A DNA stretch of 52,741 nt, from assembly GCF_002154575.1 (NCBI RefSeq), contig NZ_MUBA01000109.1:1-52741 (forward strand), given 5' to 3'. This document shows positions 28,450 to 37,071 of the stretch, in pieces. A program made the translations under genes and the position numbers. How positions within the stretch are numbered: the first letter of the stretch is position 1; every line of letters begins with the position of its first letter. This stretch comes from Streptomyces bobili (GTDB taxonomy: Bacteria; Actinomycetota; Actinomycetes; Streptomycetales; Streptomycetaceae). The notes beneath the pieces were generated by a model, which saw nothing but the letters and a program-made list of their open reading frames with translations, did not search any database and was not told the origin of the DNA.

Positions 28450-28890
28450 ATGGCGGAATACACCAGCTCGAGCATCACGATCGAGGCGGCACCGGCCGAC
28501 GTCATGGCGGTCATCGCCGACTTCGCCCGCTACCCGGACTGGACCGGTGAGGTCAAGGAGGCGGAGGTGCTCGCGACCGACGCCACCGGACGGGCCGAGC
28601 AGGTGCGGCTGGTCATGGACGCGGGCGCGATCAAGGACGACCAGACACTCGCGTACACCTGGACCGGCGAGAACGAGGTCTCCTGGACGCTGGTCAAGTC
28701 CCAGATGCTGCGCTCGCTGGACGGCACCTACCTCCTGAAGCCGGCCGGGGCGGGCGCGACCGAGGTCACCTACCAGCTCACCGTGGACGTCAAGATCCCC
28801 ATGCTGGGCATGATCAAGCGCAAGGCGGAGAAGGTCATCATCGACCGCGCGCTGGCGGGCCTGAAGAAGCGGGTCGAGTCGGGGAAGTAG
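28450..28890 (+). CDS. SRPBCC (START-like/cyclase) family protein
   Basis: 146 aa. Helix-grip fold with a hydrophobic cavity: SSITIEAAPADVMAVIADFARYPDWTGEVKEAEV at the start and the long C-terminal helix KVIIDRALAGLKKRVES. Similar in pattern to mycobacterial Rv2185c, which sits next to an ArsA-like gene just as here. Likely binds a lipid or other hydrophobic ligand. ATG preceded by GGAGGAG. Followed after 78 bases by the ArsA-like gene. Confidence 0.88.
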   Translation: MAEYTSSSITIEAAPADVMAVIADFARYPDWTGEVKEAEVLATDATGRAEQVRLVMDAGAIKDDQTLAYTWTGENEVSWTLVKSQMLRSLDGTYLLKPAGAGATEVTYQLTVDVKIPMLGMIKRKAEKVIIDRALAGLKKRVESGK

Positions 28891-28968
28891 CCCCACCCCC
28901 CGACCGGCGGCGGCCGGCGCCCACCGGTCGACCGGGCGCAACCCCGGCTTCCGTTACCGTTCACCCTC

Positions 28969-30129
28969 ATGCGCACCCTCCTGATCACCGGACCGGGCGG
29001 CAGCGGCCGTACGACCGTCGCCGCGGCCACCGCACTGGGCGCGGCCCGCGAGGGCGTGAAGACCCTCGTGCTCAGCGCCGACCGCACCGACACCCTGGGA
29101 GCGGCGCTCGGCGTGGCGACGGGCGCGGTGCCGGTGAAGGCGGGCCCGGACCTCACCGCCTGGCGTCCCGACGCCACCGCCGGCTTCCGGGACGACCTCA
29201 CCGCCTTCCAGGACCGCGCCTCCACCGTCCTGGACCTGCTCGGCGCCTCCCGGCTCGACCCGGAGGAGGTCACCCCGCTGCCCGGCGCGGAGGAACTGAC
29301 CCTGTTGCGCGCCCTGCGCGACGCCGCCCTCGCCGAGACCCACGAACTCCTCGTCGTCGACCTGCCGTCCGCCCCGCAGGCCCTCGCCCTGCTCGCGCTC
29401 CCGGAGGAACTGCGGCGCTACCTGCGCCGGCTGCTGCCCCCCGAGCGCCAGGCCGCCCGAGCCCTGCGCCCCGTGCTCGGCCGCCTGGCCGGCGTCCCCA
29501 TGCCCGCCGAGTGGCTGTACGAGACGACCGCCCGCTGGGACCTGGAACTGGCCGCCGTCGAGGCCGTCCTCGCCGACCGCGGGACCGCCGTACGGCTGGT
29601 CGCCGAGCCGGGTCCGGCCGGGGCCGACGCCGTCCGGGACGCCCGCCTCGGCCTGGCCCTGCGCGGCCTGCCCGTCGAGTCGCTCCTCGCCAACCGGGTG
29701 CTGCCCGAGGAGAGCGGCGGCGACTGGCTCGCCGGGCTCCACACCCAGCAGCAGAAGATCCTCGGGGAGTGGGCCGACGCGGGCACCGTCGCGCACCTCG
29801 GCCGTGACCCCCGCGGCGCCGACGACCTCGCCGCGCTCGCCGTGCCGGGTGTCGACCCGGCGCTCACCCCCGTCGAGTGGCCCGTCGAGGACCGGACAGC
29901 GGCGGACGGCGTCCTGGTGTGGCACCTGCCGCTGCCCGGCGCCCTGCGCGACGAGCTGGACCTCGTCCGCCGCGGCGACGAACTCGTCGTCACCGCCGGG
30001 CCGTTCCGCCGGATCGTCCCGCTGCCCTCCGCCCTGCGCCGCTGCACCGTGCGGGGCGCCGCCCTGCGCGACGGCGAGCTGCGCGTGCGGTTCGCGCCGG
30101 ATCCCGCGCTGTGGCCGCGGACCCGCTGA
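28969..30129 (+). CDS. ArsA/Get3-like protein with altered P-loop
   Basis: 386 aa. Overall ArsA/anion-ATPase architecture: beta-1/P-loop at 4-17, LVLSADRTDTLG as switch I, LLVVDLPSAPQALALL as switch II, and a C-terminal beta-rich part (RRIVPLPSALRRC ... LRVRFAPDPALW) like the alpha-crystallin fold of ArsA homologues. The P-loop reads GPGGSGRTT: the signature Lys of deviant Walker A (GKGG) is Pro9 and the Walker A Lys is Arg14. ATP hydrolysis is therefore doubtful. No arsenic genes are near. Position matches Rv2184c. Leaderless pattern: TACCGT eight bases before the ATG. Confidence 0.82.
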   Translation: MRTLLITGPGGSGRTTVAAATALGAAREGVKTLVLSADRTDTLGAALGVATGAVPVKAGPDLTAWRPDATAGFRDDLTAFQDRASTVLDLLGASRLDPEEVTPLPGAEELTLLRALRDAALAETHELLVVDLPSAPQALALLALPEELRRYLRRLLPPERQAARALRPVLGRLAGVPMPAEWLYETTARWDLELAAVEAVLADRGTAVRLVAEPGPAGADAVRDARLGLALRGLPVESLLANRVLPEESGGDWLAGLHTQQQKILGEWADAGTVAHLGRDPRGADDLAALAVPGVDPALTPVEWPVEDRTAADGVLVWHLPLPGALRDELDLVRRGDELVVTAGPFRRIVPLPSALRRCTVRGAALRDGELRVRFAPDPALWPRTR

Positions 30130-30186
30130 AGCTCCCTGCGCCGTTCGGGTAACGTCGTAGGGACGAAACGTAGTCAGGAGCCCGTC

Positions 30187-30687
30187 ATGAGCGAAGAGCT
30201 TCCCCCGTCGGACAGCGGTGAGCACCGAACCGTCGACGAGGTACCTCGCGCCCCCGACGCCGACGCCTGGTCCACCGCCTGCGCCGAGGACCTGGCGGCG
30301 GAGAAGGCCCGCCGGCGCGCGGAGCACGGCGTGCCCCAGGGATCGGCCGCCGAGGAACTGCGCAGGCTTCTCGACACGGTCGCCGACAAGCTCTCCGGCC
30401 TCCAGTCCCCCTTGCTCGGAGCGGTCGCCGGACCCGCCGCCCAGCAGGTCGTGCGCCAGGTCGTCCAGCAGGCCAAGGCCGCCGTCGAACCGGTCATCGA
30501 GCGCAATCCGGACGTCTTCGACCACCTGGCCGCCGCGGGCGGCGAGCTGCTCGCCGCCTACCGCTCCGCCGTCCAGCAGCAGGAGCAGCGCTGGACGGCC
30601 CGCACCGCCGATCCCCGCAAGGACCCGGCCGACCCCCGCGACGACGACGAGGGCACCGGCCCCGGCCAGCGCATCGACCTCGACTGA
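30187..30687 (+). CDS. Conserved actinobacterial protein (DUF5304-like)
   Basis: 166 aa, soluble. An acidic disordered N-terminus (about 1-30), a helical middle with EELRRLLDTVADKLSGLQ and AAQQVVRQVVQQAKAAVEPVIERNPDVFDHLAAAGGELLAAYRSAV, and a charged, disordered tail. ATG with GGAG upstream. It lies 57 bases after the ArsA-like gene and 101 before glkA; in S. coelicolor the gene in this position (SCO2127, from memory) is co-transcribed with glkA. Function unknown; the helical middle suggests oligomerisation or partner binding. Confidence 0.78.
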   Translation: MSEELPPSDSGEHRTVDEVPRAPDADAWSTACAEDLAAEKARRRAEHGVPQGSAAEELRRLLDTVADKLSGLQSPLLGAVAGPAAQQVVRQVVQQAKAAVEPVIERNPDVFDHLAAAGGELLAAYRSAVQQQEQRWTARTADPRKDPADPRDDDEGTGPGQRIDLD

Positions 30688-30788
30688 CGGTTCGCGCCCC
30701 GCGTCCCCGCCCGGCGCTCGCGCGGTGGGGGCCCCGCGCGCTCGGGTACGGTTGGCCGTAGCGGGGCTCGACCGAAACTGAGGGATTC

Positions 30789-31742
30789 ATGGGACTCACC
30801 ATCGGCGTCGACATCGGCGGCACGAAGATCGCGGCCGGCGTGGTCGACGAGGAAGGCAACATCCTCTCGACCTTCAAGGTGCCGACCCCGGGTACGCCCG
30901 AGGGCATCGTGGACGCCATCGCCTCCGCGGTGGAGGGAGCGCGCGCCGGGCACGAGATCGTCGGCGTGGGCATCGGTGCCGCCGGTTACGTCAACCGCCA
31001 GCGCTCGACGGTCTACTTCGCGCCCAACATCGACTGGCGCAACGAGCCGCTCAAGGAGAAGGTCGAGGCCCGCGTCGGCCTGCCGGTCGTCGTGGAGAAC
31101 GACGCGAACGCCGCCGCCTGGGGCGAGTACAAGTTCGGCGGCGGCAAGGGCCACCGCAACGTCATCTGCATCACGCTCGGCACCGGCCTCGGCGGCGGCA
31201 TCATCATCGGCAACAAGCTGCGCCGCGGGCACTTCGGCGTGGCAGCCGAGTTCGGCCACATCCGCATGGTCCCGGACGGGCTGCTGTGCGGCTGCGGCTC
31301 CCAGGGCTGCTGGGAGCAGTACGCCTCCGGCCGCGCCCTCGTGCGGTACGCCAAGCAGCGCGCCAACGCCACCCCGGAGAACGCCGCGGTCCTGCTCGGT
31401 CTGGGCGACGGCAGCCCCGACGGCATCGAGGGCAAGCACATCTCGATGGCCGCCCGCCAGGGAGACCCGGTCGCCGTCGACTCCTACCGCGAGCTGGCCC
31501 GCTGGGCCGGTGCCGGCCTCGCCGACCTGGCCTCCCTCTTCGACCCGTCCGCCTTCATCGTCGGCGGCGGTCTCTCCGACGAGGGCGAGCTGGTCCTCGA
31601 CCCGATCCGCAAGTCGTACAAGCGGTGGCTGGTCGGCGGCAACTGGCGCCCGGTGGCCGACGTGATCGCCGCCCAGCTGGGCAACAAGGCGGGCCTGGTG
31701 GGCGCGGCCGACCTGGCCCGCGAGCCCGACCCGATCATGTGA
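30789..31742 (+). CDS. glkA: ROK-family glucokinase (GlkA)
   Basis: 317 aa. Phosphorylates glucose with ATP and is the main mediator of carbon catabolite repression in Streptomyces. ROK features: N-terminal phosphate motif TIGVDIGGTKIAAGV, catalytic-base segment VENDANAAAWGEY, GTGLGGGIIIG, and the zinc site GHIRM...CGCGSQGCWEQYASG (His plus three Cys). ATG behind GAGGGA. Follows the DUF5304-like gene, as in S. coelicolor; C. glutamicum glk (cg2399) likewise adjoins pimB'. Confidence 0.97.
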   Translation: MGLTIGVDIGGTKIAAGVVDEEGNILSTFKVPTPGTPEGIVDAIASAVEGARAGHEIVGVGIGAAGYVNRQRSTVYFAPNIDWRNEPLKEKVEARVGLPVVVENDANAAAWGEYKFGGGKGHRNVICITLGTGLGGGIIIGNKLRRGHFGVAAEFGHIRMVPDGLLCGCGSQGCWEQYASGRALVRYAKQRANATPENAAVLLGLGDGSPDGIEGKHISMAARQGDPVAVDSYRELARWAGAGLADLASLFDPSAFIVGGGLSDEGELVLDPIRKSYKRWLVGGNWRPVADVIAAQLGNKAGLVGAADLAREPDPIM

Positions 31743-31844
31743 CGGCCGTTCTCTGACACAGGTTCCGGTTCCCCGCACCACCCGTGCGGTGCGGGGGACC
31801 ACAACCTCTGCCCGTGCCGGGTGATCAGCCCGTATCGTGACGGT

Positions 31845-32600
31845 ATGGTGACGTCCCCGCCGCTCCCCGAGCCCCGTACGGAACCCGACGGCTCCGCCGT
31901 GATCCGCGTCCTCAGCTACAACATCCGGTCGATGCGCGACGACACCGACGCCCTCGCCCGAGTGATCACCGCGTGCGCCCCCGACCTGGTCCTGATCCAG
32001 GAAGCCCCCCGCTTCTTCCGCTGGCGCAAGAAGCTCGCCCGGCTCGCGGCCGCTTCCGGGCAGGTCATCCTCACCGGCGGTGGTACGGCCGCGGGCCCCG
32101 CCGTCCTCTGCTCGCTGCGGGCGACCGTCGAGCGCACCGAGGACGTGCTCCTGCCCCTCACCCCCGGACAGCACCGACGGGGCTTCGCCACCGCCGTCGT
32201 CCGGTTCGGGGGCGCTCGCCTCGGTGTCCTCAGCTGTCATCTGAGCCTGGACGCGGCCGAGCGGTACGAGCAGGGCGGGATGCTCCTCGACCGGCTGGCC
32301 GGGATGGGCGTCGAGCACGCGGTCGCGGGCGGTGACCTCAACGAGCGGCCCGGCGGACGCACCTTCACCCTGCTGACCGCCGCACTCCAGGACTGCCGGA
32401 CGACGGCACCCTGGGGCGGCGAGAACACCTTCCCGCCCGCCCGTCCGGACCGCCGCATCGACGCGATCCTCGCGACCAAGGGCGTGGAGGTACTGGGCTG
32501 CGGGGTCCCGGCCGCTCTCCCCGGCATCACCGAGACGGACATGAGGGCGGCCACGGACCACCTGCCCTTCCTGGCCGCCCTGCGGGTACCCACGGCCTGA
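31845..32600 (+). CDS. Endonuclease/exonuclease/phosphatase-fold hydrolase
   Basis: 251 aa from ATG 31845 (or GTG 31848). EEP fold: RVLSYNIRSM at the start, LVLIQEAP with the metal-binding Glu, VAGGDLNERPGG, and the C-terminal TDHLPFLAAL with the catalytic His. It hydrolyses a phosphodiester or phosphomonoester; substrate not evident. No Shine-Dalgarno, but TATCGT lies six bases before the ATG, a leaderless arrangement. Stands alone, convergent with the acidic membrane protein gene. Confidence 0.85.
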   Translation: MVTSPPLPEPRTEPDGSAVIRVLSYNIRSMRDDTDALARVITACAPDLVLIQEAPRFFRWRKKLARLAAASGQVILTGGGTAAGPAVLCSLRATVERTEDVLLPLTPGQHRRGFATAVVRFGGARLGVLSCHLSLDAAERYEQGGMLLDRLAGMGVEHAVAGGDLNERPGGRTFTLLTAALQDCRTTAPWGGENTFPPARPDRRIDAILATKGVEVLGCGVPAALPGITETDMRAATDHLPFLAALRVPTA

Positions 32601-32653
32601 GCCCCGCCCCGACCACCGGACGGAGGCCGGGGCCGAGCACCTGGCCCGCTCCC

Positions 32654-33289
32654 TCAGACCACCGCGCCCCGCCCCGGATCCTGGTCGTCCTCGTCGTCCG
32701 GCTTCATGCGCATCACCAGCGTGGCGAAGCCGCCGAGGAAGCCGCCGACGCAGATCGTCGTCAGCCACCAGGTCATGTCCCAGCCGAGCAGGATCGCCAG
32801 CAGGAGCAGGATCGGGCCGCCGATCACCCCGAGCCAGGCGAACCTGGCGGTGGTGTCGGCGTCGGGCAGCGGCGGCGGCTCGGGCGGCACGAAGTGGCCC
32901 TCGTCCTCCGCGTCGGAGTCGGTCTCGACGTCGGTCTCGGCGGGCTCGGCCGGCGAGTAGTCGCGCGGACCGACTCCGGGGGCGAAGGAGACCGAGCTGC
33001 CCAGCGGTTTGGCCGGCTTCTTCTCCTCACCGGGCTCGTCCGCGGCGCCCGCACCCGAGGCGGCGCCGGACACCGGGTCGTCGTCGTTGGTCTCCACTTC
33101 GAGGAGCGCCAGATCCTCGACCGACTTGAACGGCTTGGCGCCCGGCGGGTCCACGGGCTCGTCGCCGTACCCCTCGACGATCGCCGCCCAGGCGGCCTCC
33201 TCGTCGAAGGGCACGCTCTGCTCCGGCTCGTGGTCGCGGCCGTCCTCGCGGTCCTCACGGTCCTCGCGGTCGGAGTCGTGCTCAGCCAC
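32654..33289 (-). CDS. Acidic protein with C-terminal membrane hairpin
   Basis: 211 aa from GTG 33289 (AAGGGA upstream). About 140 residues of very acidic, Pro-rich, probably disordered cytoplasmic sequence (EHDSDREDREDRED...), then two membrane helices (FAWLGVIGGPILLLLAILLGW and WWLTTICVGGFLGGFATLVMR) and an acidic tail. The start overlaps the stop of the alpha/beta hydrolase gene by 8 bases, so translation is coupled. No recognised family; a membrane anchor or partner of the hydrolase is possible. Confidence 0.75.
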   Translation of the reverse strand: MAEHDSDREDREDREDGRDHEPEQSVPFDEEAAWAAIVEGYGDEPVDPPGAKPFKSVEDLALLEVETNDDDPVSGAASGAGAADEPGEEKKPAKPLGSSVSFAPGVGPRDYSPAEPAETDVETDSDAEDEGHFVPPEPPPLPDADTTARFAWLGVIGGPILLLLAILLGWDMTWWLTTICVGGFLGGFATLVMRMKPDDEDDQDPGRGAVV

Positions 33290-34061
33290 CTGCGGTCGTC
33301 CCTTCCTTGCCGACACTGGGTGCGAGCCGGCCGATGAACGCGAGAGTCTCCTCGAAGATCCGGTCCGCGTCGTGGTCCAACGTCGCCACGTGGTAGCTCT
33401 GTTCCAGCAGTACCTCGGTCACGTCCGTCGACGACACCCGGCTCAGGATCCTGGCCGCGTCGGCGGCCGGCACCACATGATCCCGCACACTGCGCAGGAG
33501 CAGCAGCGGCTGGGTGACCTGAGGCAGCTGCCCGTCGACGAGGCGCAGGAAGGTCCGCAGGGAGTGCGCCGAATGCAGCGGCACCCGGTCGTACCCCGTC
33601 TCCCGGACCCCCTCCTTGGCGATGTCGCCGACGACCCCCTTCGCCGTGCGCACGAGATGACGGGCCACCGGGAGCGCGGGCGCGGACAGGCCGTGCACCT
33701 TGTTCGCCGGGTTGACGACCACGACGCCCTCGACGGCGTCACCGTGCCGCGCGGCGAGCCGCAGGGCCAGGGCGCCGCCCATCGAGAGCCCGGCGACGAA
33801 CACCCGCGCACACCGCTCCCGCAGGGCGCGCAGCTCGCGGTCCACTTCCGCGTACCAGTCGGGCCAGCCGGTGAGCGCCAGGTCCTGCCAGCGCGTGCCG
33901 TGTCCCGGCAGCAGGGGCAGCGAGACGGTCAGGCCGTGCCCGGCCAGGTACCGGGCCCAGGGGCGCAGCGACTGGGGGGAGCCGGTGAAGCCGTGACAGA
34001 GGAGGATCCCGACCTCCCCGCCGTCATGGCGGTACGGCTCGGCTCCAGGAAGGACCGGCAC
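33282..34061 (-). CDS. Alpha/beta hydrolase (esterase/lipase-like)
   Basis: 259 aa from GTG 34061 with AGGAG upstream; the long in-frame extension to 34562 crosses the divergent PlsC gene and is rejected. Oxyanion-hole segment GILLCHGFTGSPQSLRPW, nucleophile elbow FVAGLSMGGALALRL, acid in PLLLLRSVRDHVVPA and His in SYHVATLDHD. Resembles monoacylglycerol lipase/carboxylesterase Est30-type enzymes. Divergent from the acyltransferase gene, so it may turn over acyl-glycerols. First gene of a two-gene unit with the acidic membrane protein. Confidence 0.9.
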   Translation of the reverse strand: MPVLPGAEPYRHDGGEVGILLCHGFTGSPQSLRPWARYLAGHGLTVSLPLLPGHGTRWQDLALTGWPDWYAEVDRELRALRERCARVFVAGLSMGGALALRLAARHGDAVEGVVVVNPANKVHGLSAPALPVARHLVRTAKGVVGDIAKEGVRETGYDRVPLHSAHSLRTFLRLVDGQLPQVTQPLLLLRSVRDHVVPAADAARILSRVSSTDVTEVLLEQSYHVATLDHDADRIFEETLAFIGRLAPSVGKEGTTAGG

Positions 34062-34248
34062 CTTCGGTCTCCTGTCTTCGTCATTTCCCGGGTCATCGCC
34101 CGAGAGGAGGCTTTTTGACGGGGATGGGTCGGTGGGAGGGGCGTGAGGTTCACCGTACGCGACCGCACTGACACCGACCAGGGTCGTCGGGGCCTTTGGC
34201 CACGACTCCGGGTTAAGGTCTGAGCGACACTTATCAGGAGGCACTCGG

Positions 34249-35034
34249 TTGTTGTACGGCGCGATGAAGGTTTCCGTCGGGGGGCCGCTGAAGATGATCT
34301 TCAGGCCCTGGGTGGAGGGCCTGGAGAACGTTCCCGCCGAGGGCCCCGCGATCCTGGCGAGCAACCACCTCTCCTTCTCGGACTCGTTCTTCCTCCCCGC
34401 GGTCCTCGACCGCAAGGTCACGTTCATCGCGAAGGCCGAGTACTTCACCACGCCCGGTGTGAAGGGCCGGCTGACGGCCGCCTTCTTCAAGGGCGTCGGC
34501 CAGCTTCCGGTGGATCGTTCCGGCGCCCGCGGCGCGGGCGAGGCGGCCATCAGGAGCGGCATGGACGTGTTGGAGCGCGGTGAGCTGTTCGGGATCTACC
34601 CGGAGGGCACCCGCTCGCCCGACGGCCGGCTGTACCGCGGCAAACCGGGCGGCCTCGCGCGCGTGGCGCTCGCCACCGGCGCCCCGGTGATCCCCGTCGC
34701 GATGATCGACACGGAGAAGATCCAGCCGCCCGGCCAGGTGATGCCGAAGATCATGCGCCCCGGCATCCGCATCGGCAGGCCGCTGGACTTCAGCCGCTAC
34801 CACGGCATGGAACACGACCGTTTCGTGCTCCGCGCGGTGACCGACGAGGTCATGTACGAGATCATGAAGCTCTCCGGCCAGGAGTACGTCGACATCTACG
34901 CGACGGCAGCCAAGCGGCAGATCGCGGACGCGGCGAAGGCCGACAAGGAAGCGGAGAAGGCCGCGAGGGCGGCCCTCGCGCAGGCCGAGAAGGACCAGGC
35001 GAAGAAGGAGAAGTCCGAGAGGACGGAGCCTTAG
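34249..35034 (+). CDS. 1-acylglycerol-3-phosphate acyltransferase family (PlsC-like)
   Basis: 261 aa. Lysophospholipid acyltransferase with H40-x4-D45 (NHLSFSD), the glycerophosphate-binding EGTRSPDG and VIPVAMIDTEK. It would transfer an acyl chain to lysophosphatidate or to a mannolipid; the equivalent Rv2182c lies in the same block of M. tuberculosis. TTG start at 34249 with AGGAGG seven bases upstream; ATG 34264 is the alternative. The C-terminal 45 residues are a Lys/Ala/Glu-rich helical tail (about 218-261), an extension absent from E. coli PlsC. Confidence 0.9.
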   Translation: MLYGAMKVSVGGPLKMIFRPWVEGLENVPAEGPAILASNHLSFSDSFFLPAVLDRKVTFIAKAEYFTTPGVKGRLTAAFFKGVGQLPVDRSGARGAGEAAIRSGMDVLERGELFGIYPEGTRSPDGRLYRGKPGGLARVALATGAPVIPVAMIDTEKIQPPGQVMPKIMRPGIRIGRPLDFSRYHGMEHDRFVLRAVTDEVMYEIMKLSGQEYVDIYATAAKRQIADAAKADKEAEKAARAALAQAEKDQAKKEKSERTEP

Positions 35035-35068
35035 GGACCGCGGTCCGGGGCTCAGGGGGGCGGGGGAA

Positions 35069-36292
35069 GTGCCGAAGCGCGAGAGAGTCATGAGGATGTC
35101 GGTGGAGCTGCCGCTGTGGCGTGCGCTCACCGCCTACCGGGTGCTGACCATGCTGTACGCGGTCGGCCTGTTCGTCACCACCGACGACGCCTACGACCGG
35201 CCGGGCATCGCCGTCGCCTACCTCGCCGTCCTGTGTGTCTGGACGCTCGCCACCCTGCCCCGCGTGCAGAACGCGACGGCGTGCACCAAGCGCTTCCTCA
35301 CGGCCGACCTCCTCATCGCGCTCGCCGGGATCCTGCTGACCCCGCTGGTCGTCAGCGAGCAGCACATCCAGGAGAGCGGCCCCACCCTGCCGTCGATATG
35401 GACGGCGGGCTCCGTCCTGGCGTTCGCCATCAAGGGCGGCTGGCGCTGGGCCGTGTTCGCCTCCACGCCGGTCGCCGTCGCCAACCTGATCGAGCGCGGT
35501 CACCCGGCCCGCGACACCGTCCACAACGTGATCCTCGTCTGGGTCGCCTCCATCGCCATCGGCTACGTCGTCGAGGTCGCCCGCGCCTCCGAGCGCACCC
35601 TCGCCCGCGCCCTGGAGATCGAGGCCGCGACCCGTGAACGGGAGCGGCTGGCCCGGGACATCCACGACAGCGTGCTCCAGGTGCTGGCGATGGTGCAGCG
35701 GCGGGGCGCGGTCATCGGCGGTGAGGCGGCCGAGCTGGGCCGGATGGCCGGCGAGCAGGAGGTCGCGCTGCGCACCCTGGTCTCCCGCGGCCTCGTCCCG
35801 GTCTCCCGGGTGTCGCGGGACACCGCCGAGGGGGCCGTCGTCCTCGCGGTGGACGAAGGGGACGAGGAGGACGGGCCGGTCGACCTGCGCACCCTGCTCG
35901 CGCCCTTCGCCGCGGCCCGGGTCAACCTCGCCGAGCCCGGCGCCCCGGTGCTGCTGGCCCCGGCCGCCGCCCGGGAACTGGCCGCCGCCGTCGGAGCGGC
36001 GCTGGACAATGTGCGCGAGCACGCGGGGGAGTCGGCGCGGGCATGGATCCTGGTCGAGGACGAGTCCGACGCGGTGATCGTGACCGTACGGGACGACGGT
36101 CCTGGCATCGCGGCGGGGCGGCTGGCGCAGGCCGAGGGGGAGGGGCGGCTCGGGGTCGCCCAGTCCATCCGGGGCCGCCTGCGTGATCTCGGCGGCGGGG
36201 CCGAGCTGGTGTCGACTCCCGGACAGGGCACCGAGGTCGAACTGACGGTACCGAAACAGCAGGTCGAGCGGGGGAAGGCAGGGACAGGATGA
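35069..36292 (+). CDS. Sensor histidine kinase (MacS-like, HisKA_3 type)
   Basis: 407 aa from GTG 35069; ATG 35090 or 35096 are alternatives. About five N-terminal membrane helices (roughly 20-170), then the HisKA_3 phospho-acceptor RERERLARDIHDSVLQVLA, and HATPase_c with NVREHAGESARAW (N box), VRDDGPGIAAG (G1) and GRLGVAQSIRGRL (G2). Phosphorylates the regulator encoded next, whose ATG overlaps its stop. In S. coelicolor MacRS (SCO2121/SCO2120, recalled) sits in this place and controls antibiotic production, sporulation and lipoprotein genes. Confidence 0.9.
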   Translation: MPKRERVMRMSVELPLWRALTAYRVLTMLYAVGLFVTTDDAYDRPGIAVAYLAVLCVWTLATLPRVQNATACTKRFLTADLLIALAGILLTPLVVSEQHIQESGPTLPSIWTAGSVLAFAIKGGWRWAVFASTPVAVANLIERGHPARDTVHNVILVWVASIAIGYVVEVARASERTLARALEIEAATRERERLARDIHDSVLQVLAMVQRRGAVIGGEAAELGRMAGEQEVALRTLVSRGLVPVSRVSRDTAEGAVVLAVDEGDEEDGPVDLRTLLAPFAAARVNLAEPGAPVLLAPAAARELAAAVGAALDNVREHAGESARAWILVEDESDAVIVTVRDDGPGIAAGRLAQAEGEGRLGVAQSIRGRLRDLGGGAELVSTPGQGTEVELTVPKQQVERGKAGTG

Positions 36293-36966
36293 GCAGCGAA
36301 CAGGGTCCGGTCAGGGTGATGGTGGTCGACGACCACCCCATGTGGCGCGAGGCTGTCGCCCGTGACCTCGCGGAGGCCGGCTTCGAGGTGGTCGCCACCG
36401 CGGGCGACGGCGAGCAGGCCGTGCGCCGTGCCAGGGCCACCTCGCCCGATGTGATCGTCCTGGATCTCAACCTGCCCGCGAAGCCGGGCGTCCAGGTCTG
36501 CAAGGAGGTCGTCGCCGCCGACCCGGCGCTGCGCGTCCTGGTGCTGTCCGCGAGCGGCGAGCACGCCGACGTACTGGAGGCGGTGAAGTCCGGTGCGACC
36601 GGCTATCTGCTGAAGTCGGCGTCCACGGAGGAGCTGTTGGACGCGGTGCGCCGTACGGCCGTCGGTGATCCGGTGTTCACGCCGGGGCTGGCCGGGCTGG
36701 TGCTCGGCGAGTACCGGCGGCTGGCCTCCGACCCCGGTCCGGCCGCGAACCCCGACGAGCCGAACGCGCCCCGGCTGACGGACCGCGAGACCGAGGTGCT
36801 GCGCCTGGTCGCCAAGGGTCTGAGCTACAAACAGATCGCCGAACGCCTCGTCATCTCGCACCGCACGGTCCAGAACCACGTGCAGAACACCCTCGGCAAG
36901 CTCCAGCTGCACAACCGGGTGGAGCTGGTGAGGTACGCGATAGAGCGCGGCCTCGACGACGAGTAA
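36289..36966 (+). CDS. Response regulator (MacR-like, NarL/FixJ family)
   Basis: 225 aa. Receiver domain with the acidic pair in MVVDDHPMWRE and the phospho-acceptor in VIVLDLNLPAKPG (about residue 56), LVLSAS and GYLLKSA for the Thr/Ser and Lys positions; then a LuxR helix-turn-helix, LTDRETEVLRLVAKGLSYKQIAERL...HRTVQNHVQNTLGKL (about 160-205). Translation is coupled to the kinase by ATGA. Confidence 0.94.
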   Translation: MSSEQGPVRVMVVDDHPMWREAVARDLAEAGFEVVATAGDGEQAVRRARATSPDVIVLDLNLPAKPGVQVCKEVVAADPALRVLVLSASGEHADVLEAVKSGATGYLLKSASTEELLDAVRRTAVGDPVFTPGLAGLVLGEYRRLASDPGPAANPDEPNAPRLTDRETEVLRLVAKGLSYKQIAERLVISHRTVQNHVQNTLGKLQLHNRVELVRYAIERGLDDE

Positions 36967-37011
36967 CACCCCGCCGATTCACCGGAATTGCGCCCGCCGG
37001 GGCATATCTGT

Positions 37012-37025
37012 GTGACCTGGATCAC
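37012..37025. promoter_or_regulatory. Crp-like site upstream of pfkA
   Basis: GTGACCTGGATCAC: GTGA and TCAC around six bases, one base from the Streptomyces Crp consensus GTG-N6-GNCAC. A TACCGT -10-like hexamer lies at 37029-37034. Confidence 0.4.
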
Positions 37026-37071
37026 CCTTACCGTGGCTTTCGTCAGGCAACCGCGGCGAAGGGACACTTCC

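Noticed and set aside
28969..30129. Arsenite efflux ATPase
   Set aside because: No ars genes nearby, only one ATPase half, and an altered P-loop.
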